The notes beneath the pieces were generated by a model, which saw nothing but the letters and a program-made list of their open reading frames with translations, did no database searches and was not told the DNA's origin. The position numbers and the translations under genes were made by a program. From the NCBI GenBank assembly GCA_049316905.1, contig JBMOJH010000001.1, positions 1 to 64,000 on the forward strand: a stretch of 64,000 nt of DNA. Direction: 5' to 3'. Positions 26,601 to 34,428 of this stretch are shown one piece after another. The stretch's first letter is position 1. Every line of letters starts with the position of its first letter. The DNA is from CAIPVR01 sp049316905. GTDB lineage: Bacteria > Actinomycetota > Acidimicrobiia > Acidimicrobiales > Microtrichaceae.

Positions 26601-29600
26601 GGAACCCGTCAGCTCGGAGCGCACCTCGCGGACCACGTCGCTGCGCCCGACCGTCGTGCCACGACTGGCCGAGACGAAGACCGCGTCGCGCTTGTGCTGC
26701 GAGACGAGCGCCGGCGCCACGAGGGCGGCGAAGCGAGCCCCGTCGTACACGGTGACCTGATGCGCGGTGCGCTCGATCCCCGAGCCCGTGACGTAGTGCG
26801 TGCGGTGGACGTCCGCGCTGAATCCGAGGCGCATCAGGATCCGTCGCACGTCCTCCGCCAGGGCGGGCGACACGGTCCGGTAGTGGGCGAGGCGCTCGCC
26901 GACGTGGCCGTCGCAGTCCCACAGCGCCGCGAGCAGGAGGGCGAGCTGATGGTTGGAGCACTCGAACACCGACGGCGGTACGTGCTTCTCATGGGACAGG
27001 AGACCCCCCGGCCGCCGGCCCGGCGGGGACTTGAGGCCCAGATCCCGGAGCCAGGTCAGCAGGGGTGACGGCCCGCCTCCGTTGCCCCGGCCGTTGCCGA
27101 CCGTCACCTTCGTCACGCCGTTGCGCCCGAGATGGCGGGAGGGTCGCGTGGTGGGGAACGCCTTCGCCACGAGGCACTCGAACTCGTCGAGCAACCGGGG
27201 ATCGCGGTTGACGAAGGCCACCGCGGAGCCGGAGCCCAGCGATCCGTCACCGAGGAGATAGCCGAGGATGCGGAGCCGTTCCGGACTGATCTCCCGGGGC
27301 AGCACGGGCTCCACGAGCTCCGGCGCGACCGCCACATGGTCCTCCGACGTCAGCTCTCCCAGGCCCACCCAGCCCCGCTCGGTCAACACCGGGTGGTCCG
27401 GGGTCCCGGTCAGACGCATGCCGTTCGCCAGCGTGAGCTGCACCGTGTCACGTACCCCGTTGTCGACCCAGTGGGTGACCTGACGGATCACGGGTCGGAG
27501 GTCCTCGTCGACCGCCTGCACCCAGAAGCCCTCGGCGGGATCGATCTCGTCGAGCCGGCACGGGCGCCCGGTGAGCGCGTCGACGACGATCGTGTCACCG
27601 GTGAGACACAGCCCGTAGGTGTCGCCGAGGATCTCCTCGGCGTCGGGGTGCAGGTAGGTGACCTCCTGGCGGCCGTTCTTCCGGTCCGCGTAGTCGGTGT
27701 GCATGTTCGCGGCCATCGGGCCGGGCCGGTACAGCGCCACGAGGGCGGCCACGTCCTCGAACTCGGTGGGTGCGAGCGAGCGGATGAGCGCCCGCATCGC
27801 GGTGCCCTCCAGCTGGAACACCCCGATGGTGTCGGCCCGGCGCAGCAGTTCGTAGGTGGGGTCGTCGTCGAGCGGGACGTCGTCGATGTCGACCTCCACG
27901 CCCCGGCGCTCGCGGATCAGCTCGAGCGTGTCGGTGATGACGTCGAGGTTCCGCAGGCCGAGGAAGTCCATCTTGAGGAGCCCGAGCTCCTCCACGCCGT
28001 GCATCTCGTACTGGGTGACGACCGGGGCGTCCTCGGGGTCCTGACCCGACTCGGGCTTGCGCTGGATCGGCAGGTAGTCGGTGAGCGGCTCCTTCGTGAT
28101 CACCACCGCCGCCGCGTGGATGCCGTCCTGACGGCGGAGGCCCTCGAGGCCCTTGGCGACGTCGATCACCTCCTTGGCGTCGGGGTCGACGGCGTACATC
28201 TCGCGCAGCTCGGCGGCCATCTTGTAGCCGTCCTCGAACTTCGGATGCGGCTCCATGCAGGCATAGAGCGGGGTGTCGCGACCCATGACCAGCGGCGGCA
28301 TGGCCTTGGCCACCCGGTCGCCCACGATGTACGGCTTGCCGAGCACGCGGGCCGCGTCGCGCACCGCGGCGCGGGCCTTGATCGTGGAGAAGGTGACGAT
28401 CTGGGCGACCCGGTCACGGCCGTAGCGCTCGGCCGCGTAGCGGATCATCTCGTCCCGGTAGCGGGAGTCGAAGTCCATGTCGATGTCGGGCATCGAGATG
28501 CGGCTCGGGTTGAGGAACCGCTCGAACAGCAGGTCGTACTTGATCGGGTCGAGGTCGGTGATGCGCAGCGTGTAGGCCACCGCACACCCGGCGGCCGAGC
28601 CGCGGCCGGGCCCCACCCGGATGCCCGCCTCGCGGGCGTGGCGGATGAGGTCCCACACGATGAGGAAATAGGAACTGAACCCCATGTCGCCGATGACCTT
28701 GAGCTCGTAGGCCAGGCGTTCCACGGCCTCATCCGGCAGGTGCTCGCCCCACCGCTCGCGGGCCCCGGCGAAGGTGAGGTGCTCGAGGTACTCGGCGTCG
28801 TCGGAGAACCCCTCCGGGAGCGGGAAGTTCGGGAGCTGCGGCTTGCCGAACTCGATCTCGAGCTCGCAGCGCTCGGCGATCCAGAGCGAGTTGTCGCAGG
28901 CCGACGGCACCTCGGAGAACAGCGCCCGCATCTCCGCCGCGGACTTCAGGTAGTGATGGTCGCCGTGGAACTTGAAGCGGTCGGGATCGCTCATGAGCGA
29001 CCCCGTCTGCACGCACAGGAGCGCGTCGTGGGACACCGCGTCGTGCTGGTGCACGTAGTGGCTGTCGTTCGTGGCGAGGAGCGGCAGCTGCAGGCGGCGG
29101 GCGAGGCGGAGCAGCTCGGGGTTGGTGCGGTGCTGCTCGGGGATGCCGTGGTCCTGGATCTCCACGAAGAGGTGGTCGCGCCCGAAGATGTCGAGCAGGC
29201 GGCCCGCCTTCTCGCACGCCGCATCGAAGCCCTGGTTCATCATCGACTGCAGCACGTGGCCGCCGAGGCAGCCGGTGGTGACGATGAGGCCCTCGGAGTG
29301 CTGGGCGAGCAGGTCCCAGTCGACCTTGGGCTTGCGGTAGTAGCCCTCCAGGAACGCCCGCGAGCTGAGCTGGATGAGGTTGCGGTACCCGGTGGCGTTC
29401 TCCACCAGCGTGGTCAGGTGGTAGTAGGGCTTCTTGCCGCCCTCGGCCTCGCCGCCGGAGTCGTCGAGGCGGGAGCCCCGCAGCTGCAGGCGCTCGGCCC
29501 GGTCCTCGTGCGCCATGTAGAGCTCGGAGCCGATGATCGGCTTCACGCCCTGAGCGCGGCACTCCTTGTAGAAGTCGAGGACGCCGTACATGTTGCCGTG

Positions 29601-29726
29601 GTCGGTGATGCCCATGGCCGGCTGCCCGTCGCGCACCGCGGAGGTGACCACGTCGCCGATGCGGGCCGCGCCGTCGAGCATGGAGTACTCGGTGTGCTGG
29701 TGCAGGTGGACGAAGGAATCCGGCAC
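23694..29726 (-). CDS. dnaE: DNA polymerase III alpha subunit DnaE, interrupted by two inteins
   Basis: The precursor is 2010 residues; removing the two inteins leaves 1180, the normal size of actinobacterial DnaE1. The N-terminal PHP domain (FVHLHQHTEYSMLDGA, ITDHGNMYGVLDF) is intact and in mycobacteria acts as the proofreading exonuclease. The polymerase core has PDIDMDFDSRYRDEM with two catalytic Asp, and the third is expected in LLKMDFLGLRNL. The C-terminal part has the OB-fold (RIGGVITNLQRKWTKKGDLM). Inteins sit at residues 707-1127 and 1156-1564, both within the fingers region. The GTG start at 29726 follows AGAGG. It is the replicative polymerase, so splicing must be efficient. Confidence 0.95.
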   Translation of the reverse strand: MPDSFVHLHQHTEYSMLDGAARIGDVVTSAVRDGQPAMGITDHGNMYGVLDFYKECRAQGVKPIIGSELYMAHEDRAERLQLRGSRLDDSGGEAEGGKKPYYHLTTLVENATGYRNLIQLSSRAFLEGYYRKPKVDWDLLAQHSEGLIVTTGCLGGHVLQSMMNQGFDAACEKAGRLLDIFGRDHLFVEIQDHGIPEQHRTNPELLRLARRLQLPLLATNDSHYVHQHDAVSHDALLCVQTGSLMSDPDRFKFHGDHHYLKSAAEMRALFSEVPSACDNSLWIAERCELEIEFGKPQLPNFPLPEGFSDDAEYLEHLTFAGARERWGEHLPDEAVERLAYELKVIGDMGFSSYFLIVWDLIRHAREAGIRVGPGRGSAAGCAVAYTLRITDLDPIKYDLLFERFLNPSRISMPDIDMDFDSRYRDEMIRYAAERYGRDRVAQIVTFSTIKARAAVRDAARVLGKPYIVGDRVAKAMPPLVMGRDTPLYACMEPHPKFEDGYKMAAELREMYAVDPDAKEVIDVAKGLEGLRRQDGIHAAAVVITKEPLTDYLPIQRKPESGQDPEDAPVVTQYEMHGVEELGLLKMDFLGLRNLDVITDTLELIRERRGVEVDIDDVPLDDDPTYELLRRADTIGVFQLEGTAMRALIRSLAPTEFEDVAALVALYRPGPMAANMHTDYADRKNGRQEVTYLHPDAEEILGDTYGLCLTGDTIVVDALTGRPCRLDEIDPAEGFWVQAVDEDLRPVIRQVTHWVDNGVRDTVQLTLANGMRLTGTPDHPVLTERGWVGLGELTSEDHVAVAPELVEPVLPREISPERLRILGYLLGDGSLGSGSAVAFVNRDPRLLDEFECLVAKAFPTTRPSRHLGRNGVTKVTVGNGRGNGGGPSPLLTWLRDLGLKSPPGRRPGGLLSHEKHVPPSVFECSNHQLALLLAALWDCDGHVGERLAHYRTVSPALAEDVRRILMRLGFSADVHRTHYVTGSGIERTAHQVTVYDGARFAALVAPALVSQHKRDAVFVSASRGTTVGRSDVVREVRSELTGSLRGFAAEVGVPRWHFSPYAVERHPRVHATTLAPVLDALDLPATRRRLRTDWSRVEHVEAIGPRRVYDITVEEVHNFVANGIVAHNCIYQEGIMRLAQKFAGYSLAEADNLRKACLPAGSRMLSRSRGYVPIEKVMSLADRSVQTIDERSGVSRFGEVADVWSVGVKPVYRLTTATGYSVEATADHPFLVGDRWLELGKVAPGDLVGVAGRSRTNGGSRISDAEIDLSALLISEGFTPDIRIHERSPFFCNTDPDLLDAFGHAYAARFGHGLPQRRESTVAGVTRLRLAREELLALEPVLGRLGLSADKQIPDVVLNAPLRKVERFLGLYFCADGWADRAGMHIGSKSPDVIRGLKRLLLRLGVVGNVHHRDIPGHGRHWTVSVADSGMARRLATAIEPHLTAIKHAKVSRWMAEWRDGSSATRIGIPAAFLEAEVARRQEVTGRSRRSLGVDTGSYRSCAVLHRNTVRGLVYSERLEDLATGDLLWDTVVDIEYVGEKECFDFRMADEERPYALVEDVLVHNCGKKVRELIAKERVKFVEGCEREGYGEDLGTAWFDIIEPFADYAFNKSHSYGYGFVAYQTAYLKANYPAEYLAALLTSVKTNLEKAAVYLAECRAMGIEVIVPDVNRSESDFTPVIERAEDGTETPRILFGLSAVRNVGEGLVQLIVEERTANGPFGDFYDFCQRVNTQVLNKRTIESLIKAGGFDSMGHPRQGLLTVFEQIVDTTVARRKEHDMGVMSLFGELEDGPAFDERIGIPDVEFEKKQRLTFEKEMLGLYVSDHPLLGAEQALGRKTDCTLMDLVDAEDGAHRRIGGVITNLQRKWTKKGDLMAVFTLEDLQSSVEVMVFPKTMADIGHLLADDAVVLLTGRVDKRDDTPKFIPRELELFEPLSDERPPLRLHLPPTKLTEATVDRLKELFVDFPGESEVHILLGERQVLRLPDDVLVDVRSGLVGELRALLGHEAVVI
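25035..26261 (-). mobile_element. DnaE intein 2 (409 aa, LAGLIDADG endonuclease)
   Basis: Residues 1156-1564 of the precursor. Block A starts with Cys (CLPAGSRML), block B has ATADHPFL (T-x-x-H at intein 69-72), and the end is VLVHN with a Cys as the first C-extein residue (CGKKV). Two endonuclease dodecapeptides lie at about 113-122 (LSALLISEGF) and 212-221 (FLGLYFCADG), so it is a full-length homing intein; the first has Glu where Asp is usual. Exteins would join as LRKA-CGKK, matching uninterrupted actinobacterial DnaE, where this Cys is normally seen. Confidence 0.92.
26346..27608 (-). mobile_element. DnaE intein 1 (421 aa, LAGLIDADG endonuclease)
   Basis: Residues 707-1127 of the precursor. 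Block A is CLTGDTIVVD, block B GTPDHPVLT (T-x-x-H at intein 69-72), and the end is VANGIVAHN with Cys at +1 (CIYQEG). Two LAGLIDADG motifs lie at about 114-122 (ILGYLLGDG) and 225-234 (LLAALWDCDG), both keeping an acidic residue, so endonuclease activity is plausible. It splits the conserved TYG-x-x-YQE motif of the fingers domain. The two inteins share only the family pattern in their sequences, so they are separate arrivals, not a tandem copy. Confidence 0.92.
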
Positions 29727-29892
29727 CCTCTGCGCTCCTCCCCGGCTCCGCCGGACCGCCCCGGGCGGGGGTCCGGAAACGACACGGCTGTGATTCGTCC
29801 GAGTATCGCGCGCGCCGGTGACGGTGCGCTCCGGGAGTGCGGCCGCGCTGCGCTCCCCCGACCGGCGGCGGGCCGTCGTGGCCAGCCGGCCG

Positions 29893-31083
29893 TCAGCTGC
29901 AGCGCTCGGCGACGAGCTCCTGGCCCAGCACGCTCCGACGCGAGGCGAGCACGGTGCGGCCGTCGGTGGTGGTGACCGCCCAGGAGAGCGCCGGGGTGAG
30001 CACGGTCGCCGAGGACAGGACCGTGACCGTGCCGGTGGGGTGCGCCTCGACCAGCTCGGCGAGGGCCGGCGGCGAGGCCCACCTGGTGAGCACGATCGAT
30101 CCCGACGGCGTGACCGCGTCGAGTTGCAGCAGGGGCTGACCCACCTGGCCGGTGGAGGGCAGCTGGTAGGCCACGCGCCCCGTCGAGCTGGTCCGGTCCC
30201 ACACGATGTAGGTGAACACGCCGGGCACCGTGGTGGGGTCGTAGCGGCGGAGGGCGAGGTACCGGAGGTCGTCGCTGACGCCGTCGAGGTACAGCTGCGT
30301 CCCGGGGAACGCCGCGGCCGCCGCTGTCACGGCGGGGTTCAGGTCGGTGACCGCCCCGGTGGCGGTGGCCACCAGGTTGTTGCCGTCGAGGAACGCCGCT
30401 GCGTCACCGGTGGTCCAGCCGATGGAGGCCCCGCCGAGCGACGCGGTCGTCAGCACCGCATCGGTGGCGGCATCGGTGACGATCAGCACGCGGTGCCACA
30501 CGTACGGCTCGGCGCCTTCGCGGAACGACTGTGTCCACAGCACCCGGCGGCCGTCGGCGCCCAGGCGCACCGCGTTGACCGGGTAGGCCACCCCCGGCGG
30601 GGGCGAGGCGAGGACCGGCACCGGGAGGTCGGCCGTGGTGCCCGTGGCGGAGCGCCACCGACGCAACGTGCCCTGGGGAGCGGTCGGGGTGGCCGCGGTC
30701 CCGGCGAGGCCGAACACCACCTGTGACCCGTCGGCCGGGATCGAGGCCAGGAGCGTGCCGGCAGCCACCGCGGCGTACGGCAGCGAGCCCACGGTGGGCC
30801 CGGAGAGGCCCGCCACGGTGGGTCGCATCGACAGGACCAGGTCGGTGCCGATCACACGGGACGCCACGGTCCACTCGCCGTTCGGCGACACGGCACGGGG
30901 GTACGAGAAGGCGACCGGGTCCGGGGGTTCGAGCTGCACCTCGGTGCGGGCCGGGCACGCGGCGGGACCGGGCGGCGGGGTGGGCGCGCAGGCCGCGGCG
31001 GCGCCCGTCAGCGCCAGGCAGAGGAGGACTGCGGCAGGGCCCCGCCGCGCGCGGAAGGTGGTTCGGTGCGGGTGCTCGGACAT
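29893..31083 (-). CDS. Secreted or lipid-anchored protein, possible beta-propeller
   Basis: A 396-residue exported protein of unrecognised family. The N terminus has RARRGPAAVLLCLALTGAAA followed by Cys and a Pro-rich stretch, so it may be a lipoprotein with a poor lipobox (AAAC). The mature part repeats short strand patterns such as VSPNGEWTVASRVIG, GADGRRVLWTQSFR and TSSTGRVAYQLPS, as in TolB/WD40-type beta-propellers. The ATG at 31083 has a GGGAG ribosome-binding site and starts the signal sequence; the longer open frame upstream is not supported. Role unknown. Confidence 0.6.
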   Translation of the reverse strand: MSEHPHRTTFRARRGPAAVLLCLALTGAAAACAPTPPPGPAACPARTEVQLEPPDPVAFSYPRAVSPNGEWTVASRVIGTDLVLSMRPTVAGLSGPTVGSLPYAAVAAGTLLASIPADGSQVVFGLAGTAATPTAPQGTLRRWRSATGTTADLPVPVLASPPPGVAYPVNAVRLGADGRRVLWTQSFREGAEPYVWHRVLIVTDAATDAVLTTASLGGASIGWTTGDAAAFLDGNNLVATATGAVTDLNPAVTAAAAAFPGTQLYLDGVSDDLRYLALRRYDPTTVPGVFTYIVWDRTSSTGRVAYQLPSTGQVGQPLLQLDAVTPSGSIVLTRWASPPALAELVEAHPTGTVTVLSSATVLTPALSWAVTTTDGRTVLASRRSVLGQELVAERCS

Positions 31084-31132
31084 GGTGCTCTCCCTACCCG
31101 GCGGATCCGGCGGTGGGTCCGGAGCGCCGTCG

Positions 31133-31143
31133 ATGCGTCGCAT
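31133..31143. promoter_or_regulatory. Near-perfect palindrome near the transcription start of the secreted-protein gene
   Basis: atgcgtcgcat is palindromic except for its central base and lies 15-25 bases downstream of the -10 hexamer at 31159-31164. It could be an operator, or chance. Confidence 0.25.
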
Positions 31144-31158
31144 TTCTTTCGCCCCGCA

Positions 31159-31187
31159 ATTATCCCACACCCGGGCAGGCGCGTCAG
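31159..31187 (-). promoter_or_regulatory. Sigma-70-type promoter of the secreted-protein gene
   Basis: On the minus strand CTGACG (31182-31187), a 17-base spacer and GATAAT (31159-31164) give one of the best matches to a housekeeping promoter in the window. The local sequence is unusually AT-rich. The leader to the ATG at 31083 would be about 70 bases. Confidence 0.6.
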
Positions 31188-31216
31188 CGGTGACGACTCC
31201 CCCGGCGGGCGGACGC

Positions 31217-32482
31217 TCAGTCGAGTTCGAGCAGGCGCCGGCGCAGCAGGCCGAGCAGCGTGATGACGGTGAACTCGCGCACCTGGCGGCGACGACCCGG
31301 GAGGTGCACCCGCATCGAGTCGACCGTGCCGCCGTCGGCCGGGTCGCCGACCGCCACGGCCAGGCAGACCGTGCCGGGTCGGTGGCCCTCCTGCTCGTCG
31401 GGGCCGGCGACTCCGGTGGCCGCGATGCCCACGTCCGCGCCGATCGCCCGCCGGACGCCGATCGCCATGGCCCGGGCGGCCTCTTCGGTGACCACCGGGC
31501 CCTCGGGCACGCCGAGCACGTCGAACTTCACGTCGCTCGCGTACGAGACCACCCCGCCGCGGAACACGTCGCTCGCGCCCGGTACGTCGCACAGCCGCGA
31601 CCCGATCATCCCGCCGGTGAGCGACTCCGCCGCCGCGAGCGTGAGGCCGCGCTCGCGGAGGAGGTCGAGCACCACCGACTCCATCGTGTCGTCGTCGACA
31701 CCGAACACGAGCGGACCGAGCAGCGCACGGAGGCGGCCCTCCTCATCGGCCAGCAGCGCCTCGGCCGCCTCGGCGGTGTCGGCCTTGGCGGTGATGCGCA
31801 CCTTCAGGCCCTCCATGCCGGAGGCCAGGAACGCGAGCGTCGGGTTGCCGTGCGCATCGAGCTCGGTGATGCGCTCCGCGAGCAGCTCGGCGAGGCCCGA
31901 CTCGCTCTCGCCCCAGGTGCGCAGGGTGCGGCTACGGAGCACCGCGGTGATGCCGGCGCGGCGCTGCAGGTCCGTGAGCACCGTGCCGCCCACCATCTCC
32001 TTCATCTCCCACGGCACGCCCGGCACCGCGTAGAGCACCTTCGGCCCGTCGCCGCGCTCCAGCTCGCAGATCAGCCCGGGCGCGGTCCCGGGCTGCTCGG
32101 GGATGAACGCGGCGCCCACGGGCCGCATGGCCTGGCGCAGGTTGTTGGCGGGCATCCTCCGTCCGCCGGCCGCGAAGAGGCCGAAGATCCTCTCCTCCAT
32201 GTCCTCGTCGGCCTCCAGCGGCACGCCCATCACCGCGGCGAGGGCCTCGCGGGTGAGGTCGTCCTGGGTGGGGCCGAGGCCGCCGCAACAGATCACGGCG
32301 TCGCTCCGGCCGAGCGCCAGCTCGATCGTGTCGACGATGCGGTCGAGGTTGTCGCCCACCTTCGTCTGGAAGTAGGAGTCGATCCCCACGAGTGCGAGCT
32401 GCTCACCGATCCAGCTCGAGTTGGTGTCGGTGATCTGCCCCAGGAGCAGCTCCGTGCCGATGGCCACGACCTCACAGCGCAT
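31217..32482 (-). CDS. cinA: CinA-family protein (damage-inducible protein / NMN amidohydrolase)
   Basis: A 421-residue two-domain CinA. The N-terminal MoCF-like domain starts MRCEVVAIGTELLLGQITDTNSSW and has the COG1058 motif CCGGLGPTQDDLTREAL. The C-terminal amidase domain, from about residue 265, has AAESLTGGMIGSRL, GVVSYASDVKFDVLGV and AIGVRRAIGADVGIAATGVAGPDE, the set found in active nicotinamide-nucleotide amidohydrolases (PncC). It recycles NMN from NAD turnover by family knowledge. It is third after rimO and pgsA, but TAGGTT nine bases upstream of its ATG suggests its own leaderless promoter too. Confidence 0.9.
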   Translation of the reverse strand: MRCEVVAIGTELLLGQITDTNSSWIGEQLALVGIDSYFQTKVGDNLDRIVDTIELALGRSDAVICCGGLGPTQDDLTREALAAVMGVPLEADEDMEERIFGLFAAGGRRMPANNLRQAMRPVGAAFIPEQPGTAPGLICELERGDGPKVLYAVPGVPWEMKEMVGGTVLTDLQRRAGITAVLRSRTLRTWGESESGLAELLAERITELDAHGNPTLAFLASGMEGLKVRITAKADTAEAAEALLADEEGRLRALLGPLVFGVDDDTMESVVLDLLRERGLTLAAAESLTGGMIGSRLCDVPGASDVFRGGVVSYASDVKFDVLGVPEGPVVTEEAARAMAIGVRRAIGADVGIAATGVAGPDEQEGHRPGTVCLAVAVGDPADGGTVDSMRVHLPGRRRQVREFTVITLLGLLRRRLLELD

Positions 32483-32491
32483 AGGGGTGGG

Positions 32492-32497
32492 AACCTA
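32492..32497 (-). promoter_or_regulatory. -10 element (TAGGTT) for leaderless cinA transcript
   Basis: TAGGTT lies nine bases upstream of the cinA ATG (32482) and overlaps the pgsA stop codon TAG (32495-32497). Confidence 0.4.
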
Positions 32498-33100
32498 CTG
32501 CGGCGGGGCCTGCTTCCCGGCGTGCTCGCCCGTGGCACTCGTGGCCCGGCTCCCCGCGGCGAGGTACTGCGCCGCGCTGACCCAGGCCACCACCACGGCG
32601 GCCCAGAGGAACCCGTCGGCGATCCAGGTGATGTCGGTGAACCACGGCCAGACCACGAAGCTCACGGAGCTGAACTGGAAGAACGTCTTGGCCTTGGCCA
32701 CCCGGGAGGCCGGCACGGCGAGGCCCCGGCGGCCCCAGTAGCTGCGGAAGCCGGAGATCAGCGCCTCGCGCAGGGTGATGAGGACCACCGGCAACCACCA
32801 GAACCGACCGGCGAGCACCATGGCCCAGAGGCCGCCGAGCGCGAGCACCTTGTCGGCGAGCGGGTCGAGGAAGGCCCCGGAGCGGGTGGTGCCCTGCTTG
32901 CGGGCGAGGTAGCCGTCGAGGCTGTCCGACGCGGTGATGCCGAACCACAACGCGAACAGGAACCAGCCCGACTGGTCGCGCAGGATGAGCAGGAACGCCA
33001 CCGGCGCGAGCAGCAGCCGCACGATCGTGATGACGTTCGCCGGCGTGAGCAGCGCGGACGGCCCGAAGGTCGCCGTCGACGACGCCGGTTCCGTGCTCAC
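32495..33100 (-). CDS. pgsA: CDP-diacylglycerol--glycerol-3-phosphate 3-phosphatidyltransferase
   Basis: A 201-residue CDP-alcohol phosphatidyltransferase that makes phosphatidylglycerol phosphate in the membrane. The family motif D-x2-DG-x2-AR-x8-G-x3-D-x3-D is complete in DSLDGYLARKQGTTRSGAFL followed by DPLADK. TANVITIVRLLLAPVA near residue 20 and RALISGFRSYWG-like REALISGFRSYWGRRG fit PgsA rather than cardiolipin or phosphatidylinositol enzymes. About four TM segments. The GTG start at 33100 overlaps the rimO stop (GTGA). Order rimO-pgsA-cinA is conserved in many actinobacteria. Confidence 0.9.
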   Translation of the reverse strand: MSTEPASSTATFGPSALLTPANVITIVRLLLAPVAFLLILRDQSGWFLFALWFGITASDSLDGYLARKQGTTRSGAFLDPLADKVLALGGLWAMVLAGRFWWLPVVLITLREALISGFRSYWGRRGLAVPASRVAKAKTFFQFSSVSFVVWPWFTDITWIADGFLWAAVVVAWVSAAQYLAAGSRATSATGEHAGKQAPPQ

Positions 33101-34377
33101 GGGGCGGTCACCGGTTCGGCGCGGAGGTCGGGGCCGGTGGCGCCCACCACCCGTACGGCGTGGAACCCGCCGACGGCCAGGTCCCCGGGCACCTCGACGA
33201 TCCCGTCGATCTCCGGGGCCTCGCGGTGCGAGCGGGCCCGGCCGGGCTCGTCGACGAGCACGGTCAGCTCGGTGCCGATCAGCTCGTCGCGGCGCTCGGC
33301 GGTGATGCGGTCCTGCAGCTCGGACAGCTCCCGCAACCGCTCGGCGACCAGTCCCGGGGCGACCGTGCCGTCGAGGCCGGCCGCGTGGGTGCCCTCCTCG
33401 GCGGAGTAGGAGAAGAAGCCGCACCAGTCGAGACGGGCCTCGGCCACGAACTCGAGCAGGCGGTCGTGGTCCTCCTCGGTCTCGCCCGGGTAGCCCACGA
33501 TGAAGTTCGACCGCAGCGCGGCGTCGGGGGCGAGCGAGCGGATGGTGCGGATGCGCTCGAGGTAGCGCTGCCCGTTCCCCCACCGCCGCATCCGCCGCAC
33601 GAGCGGCGCCGACACGTGCTGCAGCGACAGGTCGAAGTACGGCACCGGGCCCGCGGCGATCAGCTCGAGCAGCTCGTCGGTGAGCTCGGAGGGGTACAGG
33701 TAGAGGAGCCGGACCCACGGGACCCGCTCGGCCAGCGCGCGCACGAGCGGCACGATCGCCCGCTCGCCGGGCTCGTCGTCGGACAGGTCGCGCCCGTAGG
33801 CGGCGAGGTCCTGGGCGACCAGCACCACCTCCTGCACGCCGAGCGCGTCCACCTCGGCGAGCACCGAGTCGATCGACCGCGAGCGCTGCGGGCCCCGGAA
33901 CGACGGGATGGCGCAGAACCCACAGGCCTTGTCGCAGCCCTCGGCGACCTTCACGTAGGCCCACGGGCGCGCCGAGGCCGGCCGGGGCAGGTTCAGGAGG
34001 TCGAAGCTCGGCACCGCATCACCGGCGGGAGCCCGGTGGGCGGGCCGCGCCCCCAGCGCGACCGGCACTCCGAAGCCGGCCACCGCGTCCACCTCGGGCA
34101 GCGCGTCAGCCAGTTCGCCGCCGTAGCGCTCGGCCATGCAGCCGGTGACAACGAGGCGGGAGCCCTCTGCCCGGCGCTCGTCGAGGGCGAGGATCGTGGC
34201 CACGCTCTCCTCGCGGGCCTCCTCCACGAAGGCGCAGGTGTTCACCACCACGAGGTCGGCCGCCGCCGGGTCGGCAGCGGGGACCATGCCGTCGGCCACG
34301 AGGGTGCCGACGAGCTTGTCGGAGTCCACCTCGTTCTTGGGACAGCCCAGGGTCTCCACCCAGTAGGTGCGCGGCAC
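33097..34377 (-). CDS. rimO: Ribosomal protein S12 methylthiotransferase RimO
   Basis: A 426-residue radical-SAM methylthiotransferase that modifies an Asp of ribosomal protein S12. It has an N-terminal UPF0004 domain (YWVETLGCPKNEVDSDKLVG, VVNTCAFVEEAREES), the radical-SAM CxxxCxxC in EGCDKACGFCAIPSFRGPQR near residue 143, and a C-terminal TRAM domain. SNFIVGYPGETEEDH is also typical, and GCPKNEVDSD is the RimO rather than MiaB form. The GTG start has TAGTCT seven bases upstream and no Shine-Dalgarno site. First gene of the rimO-pgsA-cinA group. Confidence 0.93.
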   Translation of the reverse strand: MPRTYWVETLGCPKNEVDSDKLVGTLVADGMVPAADPAAADLVVVNTCAFVEEAREESVATILALDERRAEGSRLVVTGCMAERYGGELADALPEVDAVAGFGVPVALGARPAHRAPAGDAVPSFDLLNLPRPASARPWAYVKVAEGCDKACGFCAIPSFRGPQRSRSIDSVLAEVDALGVQEVVLVAQDLAAYGRDLSDDEPGERAIVPLVRALAERVPWVRLLYLYPSELTDELLELIAAGPVPYFDLSLQHVSAPLVRRMRRWGNGQRYLERIRTIRSLAPDAALRSNFIVGYPGETEEDHDRLLEFVAEARLDWCGFFSYSAEEGTHAAGLDGTVAPGLVAERLRELSELQDRITAERRDELIGTELTVLVDEPGRARSHREAPEIDGIVEVPGDLAVGGFHAVRVVGATGPDLRAEPVTAP

Positions 34378-34384
34378 GACGGCG

Positions 34385-34390
34385 AGACTA
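34385..34390 (-). promoter_or_regulatory. -10 element (TAGTCT) for leaderless rimO transcript
   Basis: TAGTCT on the minus strand lies seven bases upstream of the rimO GTG (34377). Confidence 0.45.
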
Positions 34391-34428
34391 CCGGGGCCCT
34401 CCCCGGCGCCCGGCGCAGCGGCCGGCGC

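Noticed and set aside
23712..27068. A 1118-residue open frame on the plus strand opposite dnaE
   Set aside because: It is an antisense shadow caused by high GC and third-position bias. It has low-complexity His/Asp/Val-rich content and no domain, and dnaE plus its inteins explain the DNA on the other strand.
23694..29726. A split DnaE intein like that of cyanobacteria
   Set aside because: Both inteins are contiguous within one reading frame and lie at other sites. The cyanobacterial split site near the FNKSHS motif is uninterrupted here (DYAFNKSHSYG).
27132..29975. A 947-residue open frame on the plus strand opposite the DnaE N-terminal half
   Set aside because: Same reason: antisense shadow of dnaE, with no motif and with composition typical of reverse-strand reading of Actinobacteria genes.
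31084..31158. A riboswitch in the leader of the secreted-protein gene
   Set aside because: The leader is AT-rich at its start and has local repeats, but I could not match conserved cores of c-di-GMP, c-di-AMP, cobalamin or other common riboswitches.
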